Source of the DNA: Candidatus Opimibacter skivensis | GTDB lineage: Bacteria; Bacteroidota; Bacteroidia; Chitinophagales; Saprospiraceae | DNA length: 64,000 bases | Assembly (NCBI GenBank): GCA_016721905.1 | Contig: JADKHH010000004.1 | Location: forward strand, 62,001 to 126,000 | Direction of reading: 5' to 3' | In this document: piece by piece, positions 18,137-27,707 of the stretch | Layout: each line of letters begins with the position of its first letter | Position numbering within the stretch: the stretch's first letter is position 1 | Position numbers and translations under genes: made by a program | Notes under the pieces: model-generated | Told to the model about the DNA's origin: nothing | The model's input: only the letters and a program-made list of their open reading frames with translations | Databases searched by the model: none

Positions 18137-18649
18137 ATGACCAAAACGGTGTTCGCGATTCTTGTTTTCCTCGCTATGCATGCTCATAGCACGGCCCAGA
18201 AGGTGTGGCATGTCTACGTATTCGTGGCGGAAGAATGCCCGGTTTGCAATTATATGGGAAAGCCATTGAGTACCATTGCCACCAAATATCAGGACCGTGT
18301 TGAGTTCCATGCCGTTTTTCCTTTCAAAAACAGCAATTACAAAACGTCCCAGCTTTTCAAGGAACAATACGAAATGCTCACTTTTGAAACGCTCCTTGAT
18401 AAAGATCATCGGATCACAAAACAACTAGGTGCTTCAGTGACACCGGAGGCAGTGATCACTGATGACACGGGGGCGGTATACTATCGTGGACGAATCAATA
18501 GTGCCTATTATGCTCCTGGTAAAATGAAACACAGTGCTGTCAAAAATGACCTGGATGAGGCCCTTGCCATCCTGCTGAGTGGCGGAACGGTTCCAAAACC
18601 ATGGCCGACTCCTGTTGGCTGCTATATCACGATGGATGCCTCCCGATAG
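18137..18649 (+). CDS. Exported thioredoxin-like redoxin with CPVC motif
   Basis: 170 residues with a signal peptide (ending HSTAQ). The redoxin fold starts at KVWHVYVFVAEECPVC; the CxxC pair is Cys34 and Cys37. VTPEAVITDDTGAVYYRGRI is the cis-Pro loop and strand typical of the AhpC/TSA-redoxin group. Cytochrome c/copper-monooxygenase genes of Bacteroidota and Planctomycetes are often next to such redoxins, sometimes fused. Here the reading frame overlaps the downstream gene by 14 bases (18636-18649), and an extra Cys near residue 163 (PTPVGCYI) might be a resolving or disulfide cysteine. It could reduce heme-ligating cysteines or a copper centre of its neighbour. Confidence 0.8.
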   Translation: MTKTVFAILVFLAMHAHSTAQKVWHVYVFVAEECPVCNYMGKPLSTIATKYQDRVEFHAVFPFKNSNYKTSQLFKEQYEMLTFETLLDKDHRITKQLGASVTPEAVITDDTGAVYYRGRINSAYYAPGKMKHSAVKNDLDEALAILLSGGTVPKPWPTPVGCYITMDASR

Positions 18650-20174
18650 ATTCGTTTTAATGCTTTTATTCTCTGCTCTCTACATTCAAGTTCAGGGACA
18701 GGAGATAAGTTATTACGGAGACATCAAACCAATTGTTGACCGCCAGTGTGTGAGTTGTCATCGTGCCGGCGAAGTTGGTCCGATGCCCTTGACAAGTTAT
18801 GAAGAGGTCTCGGCTTATGGTAGAATGATCCAGTATGTCACCACGAGTAAACTGATGCCGCCCTGGTATGCAGATCCTTCTTATGCACACTATTCAAACG
18901 AACGTGTATTATCAGAAACAGAGATAAAAAAAATAAGCAATTGGGTTTCATCAGGAATGGTCACTGGCAAAGAACCGGATGTACCAATCATCCCTATAGA
19001 AAACCATCAGGATAGAATTGAAAGAAAGCCTGACCTGGTCATTTCCATGTCTGAAGCATTTGAACAATATGGCGTATACCTCGACCAATACCAGGTTTTT
19101 ATTTTACCTACAGATCTGGCAGAGGATACGTGGATAGAAGGAATAGAATTCGTGCCGGGCAATAAAAAGATAGTGCGGTTTGCAAGTGTTTCGGTCGAGC
19201 CATCCGACAAGTTTGATAGCCTCGACCGTTGGGATCCGAGGTATGGGTACTTCAGTTTTGGCGGGCTTGGAAAAACACCGGAGGAACCTTTCTGGTATAC
19301 ATGGTCACCTCAGCAAGAAACATCTTTTATGACTGATGGGACGGCCAGGTTGTTACCGAAAAGAAGTAACCTCCTGCTGCACATCCACTATGGTCCTACT
19401 GGTAGGCCACAAAAGGATTCATCAGTTATACAATTATATTTTGCGCCTCCCGCGCCAGTCCAACGATTGATGACTGCACCGTTGATCAATCCATATGTCA
19501 TTACAGGCGATTCTTTGTTCATACCACCGGATGTTAAAAAAGTATTTCACGCCAGCTATATGTTGCCTTATGATATCGAATTGAGTGATCTTACTCCGCA
19601 GGCTAATCTCCTTTGCCGTTCGTGGGAAGTCTATGCAAAACTTCCGGACAAGGCTACTCCACAAAAGCTATTGAAAATAAAAGAATGGAATGTCAACTGG
19701 AAACAAACGTATCACCTGGAGACGCCAGTGGTACTGCCAAAAGGGACCGTGATTCATGCCCTGGCACATTATGACAATACGCTTGATAATCCTTGTAACC
19801 CTTCTGAAAAACCGGTTCCATTTGCATGGGGCGCGCATCTGTTTAGCGAGATGTTTTTTGTTCACTTTGGATTTAGAGCAGTTGTCAGCCCTACTCCGGA
19901 TGTAAGGATTTGTATGGCACCAGTCGTCAGTGATTCCAGCCTGGAAGTGCTGTTAAAATTGGACAAAACGTATATCGCCGAAATACTAATTTCGAACGCT
20001 TCAGGTAACGCATCGGCAATGCTGGAAGCACGGCGTTTTCAAAAAGGAAGCCACAAAATCAATGTTCCCATAGGGTCTATTCCCTACGGCAACTATACCA
20101 TGACGGTAAAGGATAAATCCGGAAAGATCCTGGCAGAGCAGCTGTTCGTAAAAATGCGTGAGTATGGTTTATAG
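18636..20174 (+). CDS. Cytochrome c plus copper type II monooxygenase-like protein
   Basis: About 512 residues from ATG at 18636 (MPPDRFVLMLLFSALYIQVQGQ, signal peptide); 18660 is another option. A short heme domain comes first with CVSCH near residue 39 and a possible Met ligand in KLMPPWYADPSY. The rest resembles the PHM/DBH-type copper type II, ascorbate-dependent monooxygenase fold common in this phylum: histidine sites in LLLHIHYGPTG (near 250), HALAHYDNTLDNPCNP (near 376) and the FVHFGFR strand. Some copper ligands of the eukaryotic enzymes may not all be kept. It would oxidise or handle a small molecule outside the inner membrane with electrons through heme. Overlaps the redoxin gene; very likely one operon. 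Confidence 0.75.
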   Translation: MPPDRFVLMLLFSALYIQVQGQEISYYGDIKPIVDRQCVSCHRAGEVGPMPLTSYEEVSAYGRMIQYVTTSKLMPPWYADPSYAHYSNERVLSETEIKKISNWVSSGMVTGKEPDVPIIPIENHQDRIERKPDLVISMSEAFEQYGVYLDQYQVFILPTDLAEDTWIEGIEFVPGNKKIVRFASVSVEPSDKFDSLDRWDPRYGYFSFGGLGKTPEEPFWYTWSPQQETSFMTDGTARLLPKRSNLLLHIHYGPTGRPQKDSSVIQLYFAPPAPVQRLMTAPLINPYVITGDSLFIPPDVKKVFHASYMLPYDIELSDLTPQANLLCRSWEVYAKLPDKATPQKLLKIKEWNVNWKQTYHLETPVVLPKGTVIHALAHYDNTLDNPCNPSEKPVPFAWGAHLFSEMFFVHFGFRAVVSPTPDVRICMAPVVSDSSLEVLLKLDKTYIAEILISNASGNASAMLEARRFQKGSHKINVPIGSIPYGNYTMTVKDKSGKILAEQLFVKMREYGL

Positions 20175-20196
20175 CAAGTTGATCTGCACCAACTTG
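20175..20196. terminator. Weak hairpin between convergent genes
   Basis: CAAGTTG (20175-20181) and CAACTTG (20190-20196) form a 7-base-pair stem in the 28-base gap between two convergent stop codons. No T-run follows, so a terminator role is only possible. Confidence 0.3.
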
Positions 20197-20202
20197 ACAA
20201 TA

Positions 20203-23200
20203 CTACCTTACCAGGGTCACATCTCCTGAAAACACTGCACGGCTTCCATCAATCAACTCGATCTCACACGTCCAGACATACACGCCTGATGGTGCTTCCT
20301 TGCCCCGGGAATACCCATCCCAACCAATAGTTCCATCTGCAATGAAATCTTTTCCTTCCCATAACGCTCCACCCCAACGATCATATACCACCAGTGTCTT
20401 TACAAAAATCAGATCACGTAAGCCGCTGACCGTAAATTTATCGTTGACATCATCACCATTAGGTGAGAACACATTCGGGAAGTATACTCTTATATTTTTA
20501 TCCACTTCAATGTGAACAGTAGCGGTTACGATACACCCTTCCTGCGTCCATAGCGTGAGCACATAATCTGTATTTCGTACAGGCTGGGCCCATGGTTGAA
20601 GACAATCTGTGCAATTCAATCCTTCTGCCGGAGTCCATTCAGTAGAGTCAGGTTGAAAGTCAAGTTGCGGTATCAACAGGATGCTATCTCCAAGGTATAA
20701 TGTATGTTCCGCAGGAAGCGTCAACGAAGGTTTGTCTTCAAGATCAACATTAACGGTCAGGATGAGACTATCACAACCCGTCAGTGCAGATTGCCATGCA
20801 TAGGAATAACTGGAATTAACCTCGGGCGTCACGATTTCACCCCAAGGCAATTCAACTGCATTTCCAAAACAAATCAGCGTATCCAAAGTCGCTGTCTGTA
20901 TCATCTCTTCGATGACCTCGATCATCACCGGTGCACGGTCGCTGACACAACCATCAATGCTTACATGAAATGCCTCCACAAAGACCAACGAGTCCCGAAG
21001 AATATTGCTTACCAATAATGTCGCTCCGACGCCGAGTTGATTACCTCCGGTTGCCGCGTCAAACCATCTGTACTCATATGTTGATCCGCTGGCTGTCAGT
21101 AATACTTCTTCACCAACACACACAGGATCCGGTGCTGCTACTATCGGTGTTGCCAACAAACCAAATGAAACAACAAACGTCTCTATGCTAACGATACATC
21201 CTGCGGCATCACTTACGCTAACCACATAATTTCCAGGACTGCTGACCAACAGGAAATCATCAGGAGATCCTGTATTCCAAATGTATCCGACACTTGAAAC
21301 TGCAGGTTGTATGGTTAATGTTTCTCCTATACATCCCCTGACATCATGATCGTGTATTTCTTGCGGCGTGACCGTAAGCGTAAGAGTGACAATACTATCA
21401 CAACCAGTTACATTGATCAATGTATCCTTGTAATTGCCTGATATCGTCAATTGCTGCGCGTCGAAAAGATAAGAGTCACCGTCACAAATAGTTTCTGCAA
21501 ACTGGATGCCTGACAACGGGTAAAAACTGAGATTCACAGTCACTATACTATCACAACCGCTCGGATGCGCATTGGGTATAATCACGCTGCCCGAAGGATT
21601 GTCTTTATCAAAAACCTGCCCGGAGACTACTATACTTTCATCCGCACAGATAGTGGTGGCAATATCTCTTTTGGCGGTGATAGCAGTTACTACGACTGTA
21701 TCTAAAATTTCGCATCCATCTTTTGTGATGCGCACCCAATACGAACCGGCGGTGCTGATGGCCCTGACTGGATTTGTGGAATTGTTATCCCATCGATAGG
21801 TAGCGACTCCTGGCCCTGGTACGGTAGCATCAATGGTGACCGGGCCTTCTTCATTGCAGATGGAAGCATCTTGTAAAGGAATATAATTTCCAAAAGCCTC
21901 ATTGATCGTGACGTTGATGGTCACCGTTGTGGATGTATTGAGAACCGTATTTGTCACTGTCAACGTGACCGGAAAAGTACCCATACCTGTTGTGGGTGTC
22001 CATACGGGATTTTGATCAGTACTTGTACTATCGGGAAACTCCCACAGGTAGGTGATGTCTTCACCTGCTGTGGAGATGTTGTTGAATGAGACGGTTTCAC
22101 AATCGGTCGTATAGGTAAAATCAGCGAGTGGCTGGTTGACGTCAACTGGTATGCAATCCGGATCTGTATTGTTTGCGGTCGTGATTGTTAAAACGATCGT
22201 ACCTGTTACAGATTCATTACCGATTCTTTCAGGTAGTGCTATCTGTACATAATAATCCCCGGGAGAGAGACATCGCTGTGTGATGATATTACTCCCTATG
22301 GAACTACAGGAAATAGGTGTAAGCGCACCACACGAGCCGGAGAAAACACGATAGGACAATTTGTCCATATCAACAAGGTCAAGATTTTCGGTTAGCTCAA
22401 ACGTGATGTCCATCTCGGGTGCCGCATTCACTGTTACGCGAAACCATGAGGTCTTCTGCTGAATTGGTTCATACAAGCATCCCATGCCTATGGCAGAGAA
22501 TTCTCCATAATCGGTGCCGATCGTATGGCAATCCGGGACAACAGTGGCGGAAACCGGCGTAAAATTTGGTACAATCAATGGTATTGCATTCTTGCAAAAA
22601 TCACCTGGTGTTTCTGTCAGCTTCATGACCACTCTGTAGGATTGAATGGTATCGATCGAAAGTCCGCAATGCCGCACCATCATGTAATAGGTGCCCGGCT
22701 CTATACAGCTCCTCAACCATGAATGATTGTCTGCTGCTACAAACTGTGCTGTTAGATCCAGATACTGAGTCAGTGGAGACCCGGGTGCGTTTTCCCGCCA
22801 AACAGAAATATCTCTGGCATCTGTATGCCAGCCCGAAGATCCGCCTGTTTTTTCCAATGCGGTGTAGAATTGTCCTTCATCTTCTACCTCAAACTTAAAC
22901 CACGCTGATTTACCAGTCTCAAGACAGGTTAATGAAGTGAAAGGATCTGTGGAGCCTCGTGTGTAGCACAGAAGCGAAAAATCCGTGCTAAAAAAAGTAT
23001 TGCCAGTTGCAAGGGGTTGGTCAGTGTAAGGAGGCGCCGTCTCTACAAATCCATTGATAACATTAGCAGTGGTGCGCTCATCATAGAGCGCAATGTACGT
23101 GGGTTTAGGATCATATTTGATGGATACCGATATAGCCTGGTTGGGATAGGCGGGGGGATTGGGCGCATCGTCTGCATCAAAGGTAGCAACGATATAATAG

Positions 23201-26200
23201 CGAACACTATCACGAAGACATCCGCTCTTGGTAAAAACCATTTGGGGGAGATCAGCATCACAAAAATTATCTACATTCTCCCTGATCAGTTTCAATCCGG
23301 GCAAAATAGAATCCTGTGGAGATGCGAGATGTGCCTGCAGGCTCGCCCATGAAATGCTTGCATCTGCATCGCTCTCGTACACCGCGATCAGAGGCTGCCT
23401 GTTAACGCCACTTAATACTTGTGTTTGAATCGTGCATACACCTGAGCCTGAAAGCTCAAAAGTATACCATAGGTTTCGCCATGGTTGGGAGACAGGACTC
23501 GGAGGTTGTCCGGTTAAATATTGTGGCTTGGGTACTCCTGGTGGCTGTCCATAGATCAATGGATTTAATTGTACAGCGCAACGTGTGTGTACAGGATCTC
23601 TTGATGTCGCACCGGTCGTGCAATAGAATTTGTCACGGCTGGGAGCCTGGTTAGGAATCGGGTTTACATCGCCCGATTTTCCATTCACAAACACATTCGT
23701 ACGCGGTATCTGATCAAAGTCATATGCATTCCATACATGGTCAAACCTGGATTCTTCAGCTTCATCTACGTAGATAGCGGGTCCTATCGACGCACCTTCG
23801 TGCGTGTCGTTTGCAAATATGGCGATAGTATATTTCCCCGGAGGAAGATCACATATCTGCCTGTAATAAATACCGGCACTCAGGCATTCATACACAGGAG
23901 GGACGGTTAACAGGAGTTCCGGTTGTGCATTGACATCAAACGGAAACACTTCGGTATAGAATGTTGGATTAATGTTTCGGATCTGTACAAATGAAGGCTT
24001 GGTGATTTCAAATACGTAAAATGAAATACGGTTGTATCCGGGGGCACATGGTAATAGACTATCCGCAATGAATGGTGTGTCCGGCTGGCAAAAGGTATCA
24101 CGCGGGAATTGATAAATATTCCATGTAGTCAGATTTGGATTTGAAATTGGCGGCGTTGTCCAATCAGTCACTCCTCCCTGATAAGCTATGTCCGGCCGGT
24201 TATAGTTTGGTATGATGGGTGGTTCGAGCGTCAGTACGATTCTGGTGGTTTTACCCACATCTCTCGGATCACCCTGATATTCGGTTGTGCTGATTGGATT
24301 CGTATTCCATACTCTGTTGTCTGTATAGTTTGGTCCTTCCCCATAGGAGACAACTGTGTACCAACCGGCTGGCAGTGGGTTGCATGGATCATACAATTGC
24401 ACAAAGCCAGGTACACAGCCTCCCAGTAATGTAAGGATCGAATCAGGATGTGAAGCCTGACCACTAAACAAGCTGATGACGCTGGTGGTGTTTCCTGTTT
24501 CTGAAACCGTAACTAAGGCTGGTACGGGCAAATAGAATTCCCTGAAAACTAATTTTTTTCGTCTGCCACACGGAGGCATATTTCCGAGATTATCATCACA
24601 AGAAAATACGTCAGGTCCGCTGGTATAGGATGCCGGAAGATTAACCCCCACGTTGATCAATTCTGCATTGGGCCTGCTGTCATGGATTGTTTTATGGACG
24701 TTAAATACGAATCCCGGGTTATCGCCCATGCCTACATGATCTTCATTTCCAAGGCTGGCCAATGTATAGGTCCCTGGTGTAACACAAACACAGAATCTAT
24801 CGATACCATCCGGGAATAGTGTATTGTCATCCTGGTTAATGCAAAATCCAGGATAATCAATCAATCCGGGTATTTCCTGGCCGGCTGCATGTGTGCCCGC
24901 AGCGGTAGCCAGTTGGTTGGCATCACCCTCCGTAAAGGAATAGACGATCTGGCCCTGGTTTGTGGTGTCTGTGCGCAAACGGGTAATGGATAAAAGGCCG
25001 GAGTCATCTGTACCATCTGCATTGGCATCGCCTATGACTGCCTCCCGGTAGATAGCCTTCTCCACATTGGGACACGTTACATTGTCAGGTATCACCGTGT
25101 TGTCACAAATGAAGACCGCGGGTAGAGAAGGATACAAGATATTTTCCTGCAATGCACCCATGTTATTGATGGCATTGAAATTACCGGGAGCATCCAGCCT
25201 GAACAAACCAATCGATGGGAGCGCAAAAACCGTAAAATCCATGGTAAACTGTGTGCCAAGAAGGCCGTATGTCCATGCCTCATCAAATCCTCCCGTCTGT
25301 GAATTTGGATCAACCGAGCTGGACAATATCTGAATGGAGTAATCACCTGCCGGCATACATTTATACTCAAAATTTCGTCCTGAAAATTCAAATAGCATAT
25401 CCGTGGCTGGATTGGGCGAGGGGCAGGTATTGCCAAGGGTTGAACTAAAAATCCTCGTCTGAAAATCACCAAAGAAAATACCGGAATTGATTTCAAATTG
25501 TACGTGGGCGTCTTCGGTGATGGTAAAGGTGGCCCAGGTGGCCAGATCAAATCTCCTGGCATCAATGCCTGTACCAATGGTTACGATTCCGGAATTTGGA
25601 TTAGCCGGGGCACACACATTGTCAATGATGTATGAAGAGCAATCATACCGATCCGTCCAGACGGTTGTAGCACCGGCAACACTTTCCGGCAATGCCCCGA
25701 GTTGATTTGATGCCAATACCGGAGGTAGCACGGGCATAGGCCATCCGGTAGCAGACACGCCACGTTGCTGGGCACTCAGATTAATCACGCGGTTAAAATC
25801 CTTATGAAAAAGAAGTGAAAGGCTATACGTGGTATTCGGTTTGAGCAAACATGGAAATTCGATATGACGGGTGTGATTGTCAGGTGTCGCCATTCCGCAT
25901 GTGATGAGTGGCAATGTTCCCGGAGGTGTGTTGCGAACGTTACCCTCCAGGAGTCGATAGCCTGCTCTGTCGGAGTTGGAACCTATTCCAAAATAAAAAA
26001 TCAGGAGGTCGACTGAACTGCCTGTTGTAAAAACATACCAGGAACTTTGCAGGAAGTCAGCTCTGTTCGCAATCGGAAGGCAGCTGTTTTCGGTCTGCTC
26101 ATCCAGGCTCTGGCATTCTATATCATGGTTGCCTGTTGACACCTGAAATTGGGTGAGTGGATTTCCGGCATTGAATTCAAAAGCATCCGTCGGACAATCA

Positions 26201-26730
26201 TAGAGAGAGGTGCTGGCGCTGGGGCATGCCAGGGTCAGGATGATAAAGACAGAAGCTAAGCTATTCGCCGGTCCGGTCACCTGAACACGATACAGGCCAA
26301 CCCTGGAGCATGAATTGGTGATGTCACCACCGCCATTGGCTAGTAATGTTCCGGTAAGGAAGTTGGAACTGGGTAGACAGGTTGTTGGTTCATAGACGGT
26401 AACAGCTACATTTTCCAGGTTAATCCCACCCATGTCTACACTGAGACTTCGGTGGGTAGGGACAGAAAATTCATACCAGACAGATCGGGTGTGCCCGGAT
26501 TCGGCAAAGTACTCACCTGCCTGTGCGGTTGCCATAGAGAGGTCTGATGTCTCAGAGGTAAAGGTTCCGTAGTCGTAACCTGCACCGCTGATAGGGATTG
26601 GTATGGCATTGGCACAATTGTCATTGGCCGGTGGGGGCGGGGTTAAGCTTGTGCCATATAGAGACAGGTGCCAGACGGTGCATCCCAGCAGCATCAGCCA
26701 TCTGTAAAGTGTATTTTTGGGGTTGGCCAT
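20203..26730 (-). CDS. Giant surface protein with T9SS type B (gliding-associated) C-terminal domain
   Basis: 2175 residues. The N-terminus MANPKNTLYRWLMLLGCTVWHLSLYGTS is a signal peptide, followed by a pattern of ANDNCANAIPIPISGAGYDYG, a widespread start in these proteins. The body is a long run of Cys-pair beta domains (CxxxP..., GxYYRQICDLPPGKYTIAI, CIEPGTYYMMVRHCG) that looks like tandem lectin- or PPC-like modules. A PKD domain lies near residues 1530-1610 (FTYTTDCETVSF... LTVTN), then Ig-like modules with ICADESI and ICDGDSY repeats (about 1680-1900). The end is the type B sorting domain FPNVFSPNGDDVNDKF ... VYDRWGGALWEG ... GWDGYSRGKEAPSGVYVW. It should be displayed on the surface; role in adhesion or gliding is inference. 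Confidence 0.85.
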   Translation of the reverse strand: MANPKNTLYRWLMLLGCTVWHLSLYGTSLTPPPPANDNCANAIPIPISGAGYDYGTFTSETSDLSMATAQAGEYFAESGHTRSVWYEFSVPTHRSLSVDMGGINLENVAVTVYEPTTCLPSSNFLTGTLLANGGGDITNSCSRVGLYRVQVTGPANSLASVFIILTLACPSASTSLYDCPTDAFEFNAGNPLTQFQVSTGNHDIECQSLDEQTENSCLPIANRADFLQSSWYVFTTGSSVDLLIFYFGIGSNSDRAGYRLLEGNVRNTPPGTLPLITCGMATPDNHTRHIEFPCLLKPNTTYSLSLLFHKDFNRVINLSAQQRGVSATGWPMPVLPPVLASNQLGALPESVAGATTVWTDRYDCSSYIIDNVCAPANPNSGIVTIGTGIDARRFDLATWATFTITEDAHVQFEINSGIFFGDFQTRIFSSTLGNTCPSPNPATDMLFEFSGRNFEYKCMPAGDYSIQILSSSVDPNSQTGGFDEAWTYGLLGTQFTMDFTVFALPSIGLFRLDAPGNFNAINNMGALQENILYPSLPAVFICDNTVIPDNVTCPNVEKAIYREAVIGDANADGTDDSGLLSITRLRTDTTNQGQIVYSFTEGDANQLATAAGTHAAGQEIPGLIDYPGFCINQDDNTLFPDGIDRFCVCVTPGTYTLASLGNEDHVGMGDNPGFVFNVHKTIHDSRPNAELINVGVNLPASYTSGPDVFSCDDNLGNMPPCGRRKKLVFREFYLPVPALVTVSETGNTTSVISLFSGQASHPDSILTLLGGCVPGFVQLYDPCNPLPAGWYTVVSYGEGPNYTDNRVWNTNPISTTEYQGDPRDVGKTTRIVLTLEPPIIPNYNRPDIAYQGGVTDWTTPPISNPNLTTWNIYQFPRDTFCQPDTPFIADSLLPCAPGYNRISFYVFEITKPSFVQIRNINPTFYTEVFPFDVNAQPELLLTVPPVYECLSAGIYYRQICDLPPGKYTIAIFANDTHEGASIGPAIYVDEAEESRFDHVWNAYDFDQIPRTNVFVNGKSGDVNPIPNQAPSRDKFYCTTGATSRDPVHTRCAVQLNPLIYGQPPGVPKPQYLTGQPPSPVSQPWRNLWYTFELSGSGVCTIQTQVLSGVNRQPLIAVYESDADASISWASLQAHLASPQDSILPGLKLIRENVDNFCDADLPQMVFTKSGCLRDSVRYYIVATFDADDAPNPPAYPNQAISVSIKYDPKPTYIALYDERTTANVINGFVETAPPYTDQPLATGNTFFSTDFSLLCYTRGSTDPFTSLTCLETGKSAWFKFEVEDEGQFYTALEKTGGSSGWHTDARDISVWRENAPGSPLTQYLDLTAQFVAADNHSWLRSCIEPGTYYMMVRHCGLSIDTIQSYRVVMKLTETPGDFCKNAIPLIVPNFTPVSATVVPDCHTIGTDYGEFSAIGMGCLYEPIQQKTSWFRVTVNAAPEMDITFELTENLDLVDMDKLSYRVFSGSCGALTPISCSSIGSNIITQRCLSPGDYYVQIALPERIGNESVTGTIVLTITTANNTDPDCIPVDVNQPLADFTYTTDCETVSFNNISTAGEDITYLWEFPDSTSTDQNPVWTPTTGMGTFPVTLTVTNTVLNTSTTVTINVTINEAFGNYIPLQDASICNEEGPVTIDATVPGPGVATYRWDNNSTNPVRAISTAGSYWVRITKDGCEILDTVVVTAITAKRDIATTICADESIVVSGQVFDKDNPSGSVIIPNAHPSGCDSIVTVNLSFYPLSGIQFAETICDGDSYLFDAQQLTISGNYKDTLINVTGCDSIVTLTLTVTPQEIHDHDVRGCIGETLTIQPAVSSVGYIWNTGSPDDFLLVSSPGNYVVSVSDAAGCIVSIETFVVSFGLLATPIVAAPDPVCVGEEVLLTASGSTYEYRWFDAATGGNQLGVGATLLVSNILRDSLVFVEAFHVSIDGCVSDRAPVMIEVIEEMIQTATLDTLICFGNAVELPWGEIVTPEVNSSYSYAWQSALTGCDSLILTVNVDLEDKPSLTLPAEHTLYLGDSILLIPQLDFQPDSTEWTPAEGLNCTDCLQPWAQPVRNTDYVLTLWTQEGCIVTATVHIEVDKNIRVYFPNVFSPNGDDVNDKFTVSGLRDLIFVKTLVVYDRWGGALWEGKDFIADGTIGWDGYSRGKEAPSGVYVWTCEIELIDGSRAVFSGDVTLVR

Positions 26731-26963
26731 ATCGGTCAGTTTTGCATTATAGACACGGAAAGTACTGCCCGCGCTTCATTAAAGTTATAAAATGGTATTG
26801 GTTAATACCCTTACTTTCTCCAATAGACGGGTTCCAATGAAGAAAAGGTAAGATACCAGACATAATTCCATGCCAATTATGCTTTTGGGCGATAAATCGA
26901 TCGCCCGGCATGATCCCGGGAAAGGCACCTCCGGCTGTCCTTAGGAGGTTTAAAGAAGTATCT

Positions 26964-26971
26964 TACTTTTG
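26964..26971 (+). promoter_or_regulatory. TAnnTTTG box for tRNA-Arg
   Basis: TACTTTTG at 26964-26971 fits the -7 consensus of the phylum exactly and places the start point almost at the first base of the tRNA (26980). I see no clear TTG 19 bases upstream. Confidence 0.5.
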
Positions 26972-26979
26972 CACTCCCT

Positions 26980-27051
26980 GGTCCCGTAGTACAATGGATA
27001 GTATGTAGGTTTCCGGAACCTAAGATACAGGTTCGATCCCTGTCGGGACTA
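26980..27051 (+). tRNA. tRNA-Arg (anticodon CCG)
   Basis: The cloverleaf folds fully: 7-base-pair acceptor stem GGTCCCG/CGGGACT (the first pair is G-T), D-arm GTAC/GTAT, anticodon stem TAGGT/ACCTA with loop TTCCGGA giving anticodon CCG, and T-arm ACAGG-TTCGATC-CCTGT. The discriminator is A at 27051. CCA is not encoded (ACCCGG follows). It reads CGG codons. Confidence 0.95.
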
Positions 27052-27058
27052 CCCGGTT

Positions 27059-27100
27059 TTAAATAAAAAAGGATGGCGCGGGCCATCCTTTTTTATTTAA
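27059..27100. terminator. Strong bidirectional intrinsic terminator
   Basis: A perfect 19-base-pair stem (27059-27077 with 27082-27100) closes a GCGG loop. The stem has a GC centre (GGATGGC/GCCATCC) and A/T flanks so it ends in a T-run on both strands. It ends tRNA-Arg on the forward strand and the barrel gene (stop at 27113) on the reverse strand. Confidence 0.9.
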
Positions 27101-27112
27101 TCTGGAGTCTGA

Positions 27113-27574
27113 TTAGAACTTATATCCAAAGGATAAGCCTGCGTAATACGGTACAAAATTACCCGCCCCAAAAATCGGACACAAAAACACCCTGAAGGTG
27201 AAGCCGCCATTGATAGGCTGGAGCCTGTATCCAAACACGAGGTGTCCGAATAATTCTGAAAAGGTCCCGTCTCCTCCATTGTCTCCAAAAATAGGCGTCG
27301 CACCTCCCCCAATCTCAAAGTAATGCCTGCTGTCCTTGCCCAGGAGGTAGTTAATACCAATGGGAAGAAAGACTACACCTTCTCCATCTATGCTGTATCC
27401 CCCTACCCCGATACGCCCTCCGATACCGTCTTCTCTGCCGGTAAAGCGGGTATCATAGTTGAAGGATGCAAGACCAGGGCCGCCCAATTCAAAATAAACG
27501 GACTGTGCCGATTGCGCATTGGCTACATGGTATGAAGCCAGGGCTAAAGTAAAAATGAACATTAGTTTTTTCAT
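27113..27574 (-). CDS. Small outer-membrane beta-barrel protein
   Basis: 153 residues from the ATG at 27574, where MKKLMFIFTLALASYHVANAQ is a clear signal peptide; the frame is open 75 bases further but without a sensible start. The mature part is made of alternating strands with glycine and aromatic residues (SVYFELGGPGLASFNYDTRF, YFEIGGGATPIFGD, LFGHLVFGYRLQP) and ends in a barrel-type strand (YYAGLSFGYKF). I place it in the broad set of 8-strand porin-like or OmpW-like barrels of Bacteroidota. The substrate is unknown. It is followed by the tRNA terminator on the same strand. Confidence 0.7.
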   Translation of the reverse strand: MKKLMFIFTLALASYHVANAQSAQSVYFELGGPGLASFNYDTRFTGREDGIGGRIGVGGYSIDGEGVVFLPIGINYLLGKDSRHYFEIGGGATPIFGDNGGDGTFSELFGHLVFGYRLQPINGGFTFRVFLCPIFGAGNFVPYYAGLSFGYKF

Positions 27575-27707
27575 ATGGAGTGATTTTTCAGGTAACAAGA
27601 TAATAGAAAATGACAAATGACATTCCAAGGGATGATCCTGGTTTTTCATCTCACGCCTGCCAAAGCCTTATCTTGCATCCGTATTGATGATCCTGTAATC
27701 CTTCTTT

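Noticed and set aside
25092..25577. 161-residue reverse frame
   Set aside because: Shadow in another frame of the large T9SS type B gene.
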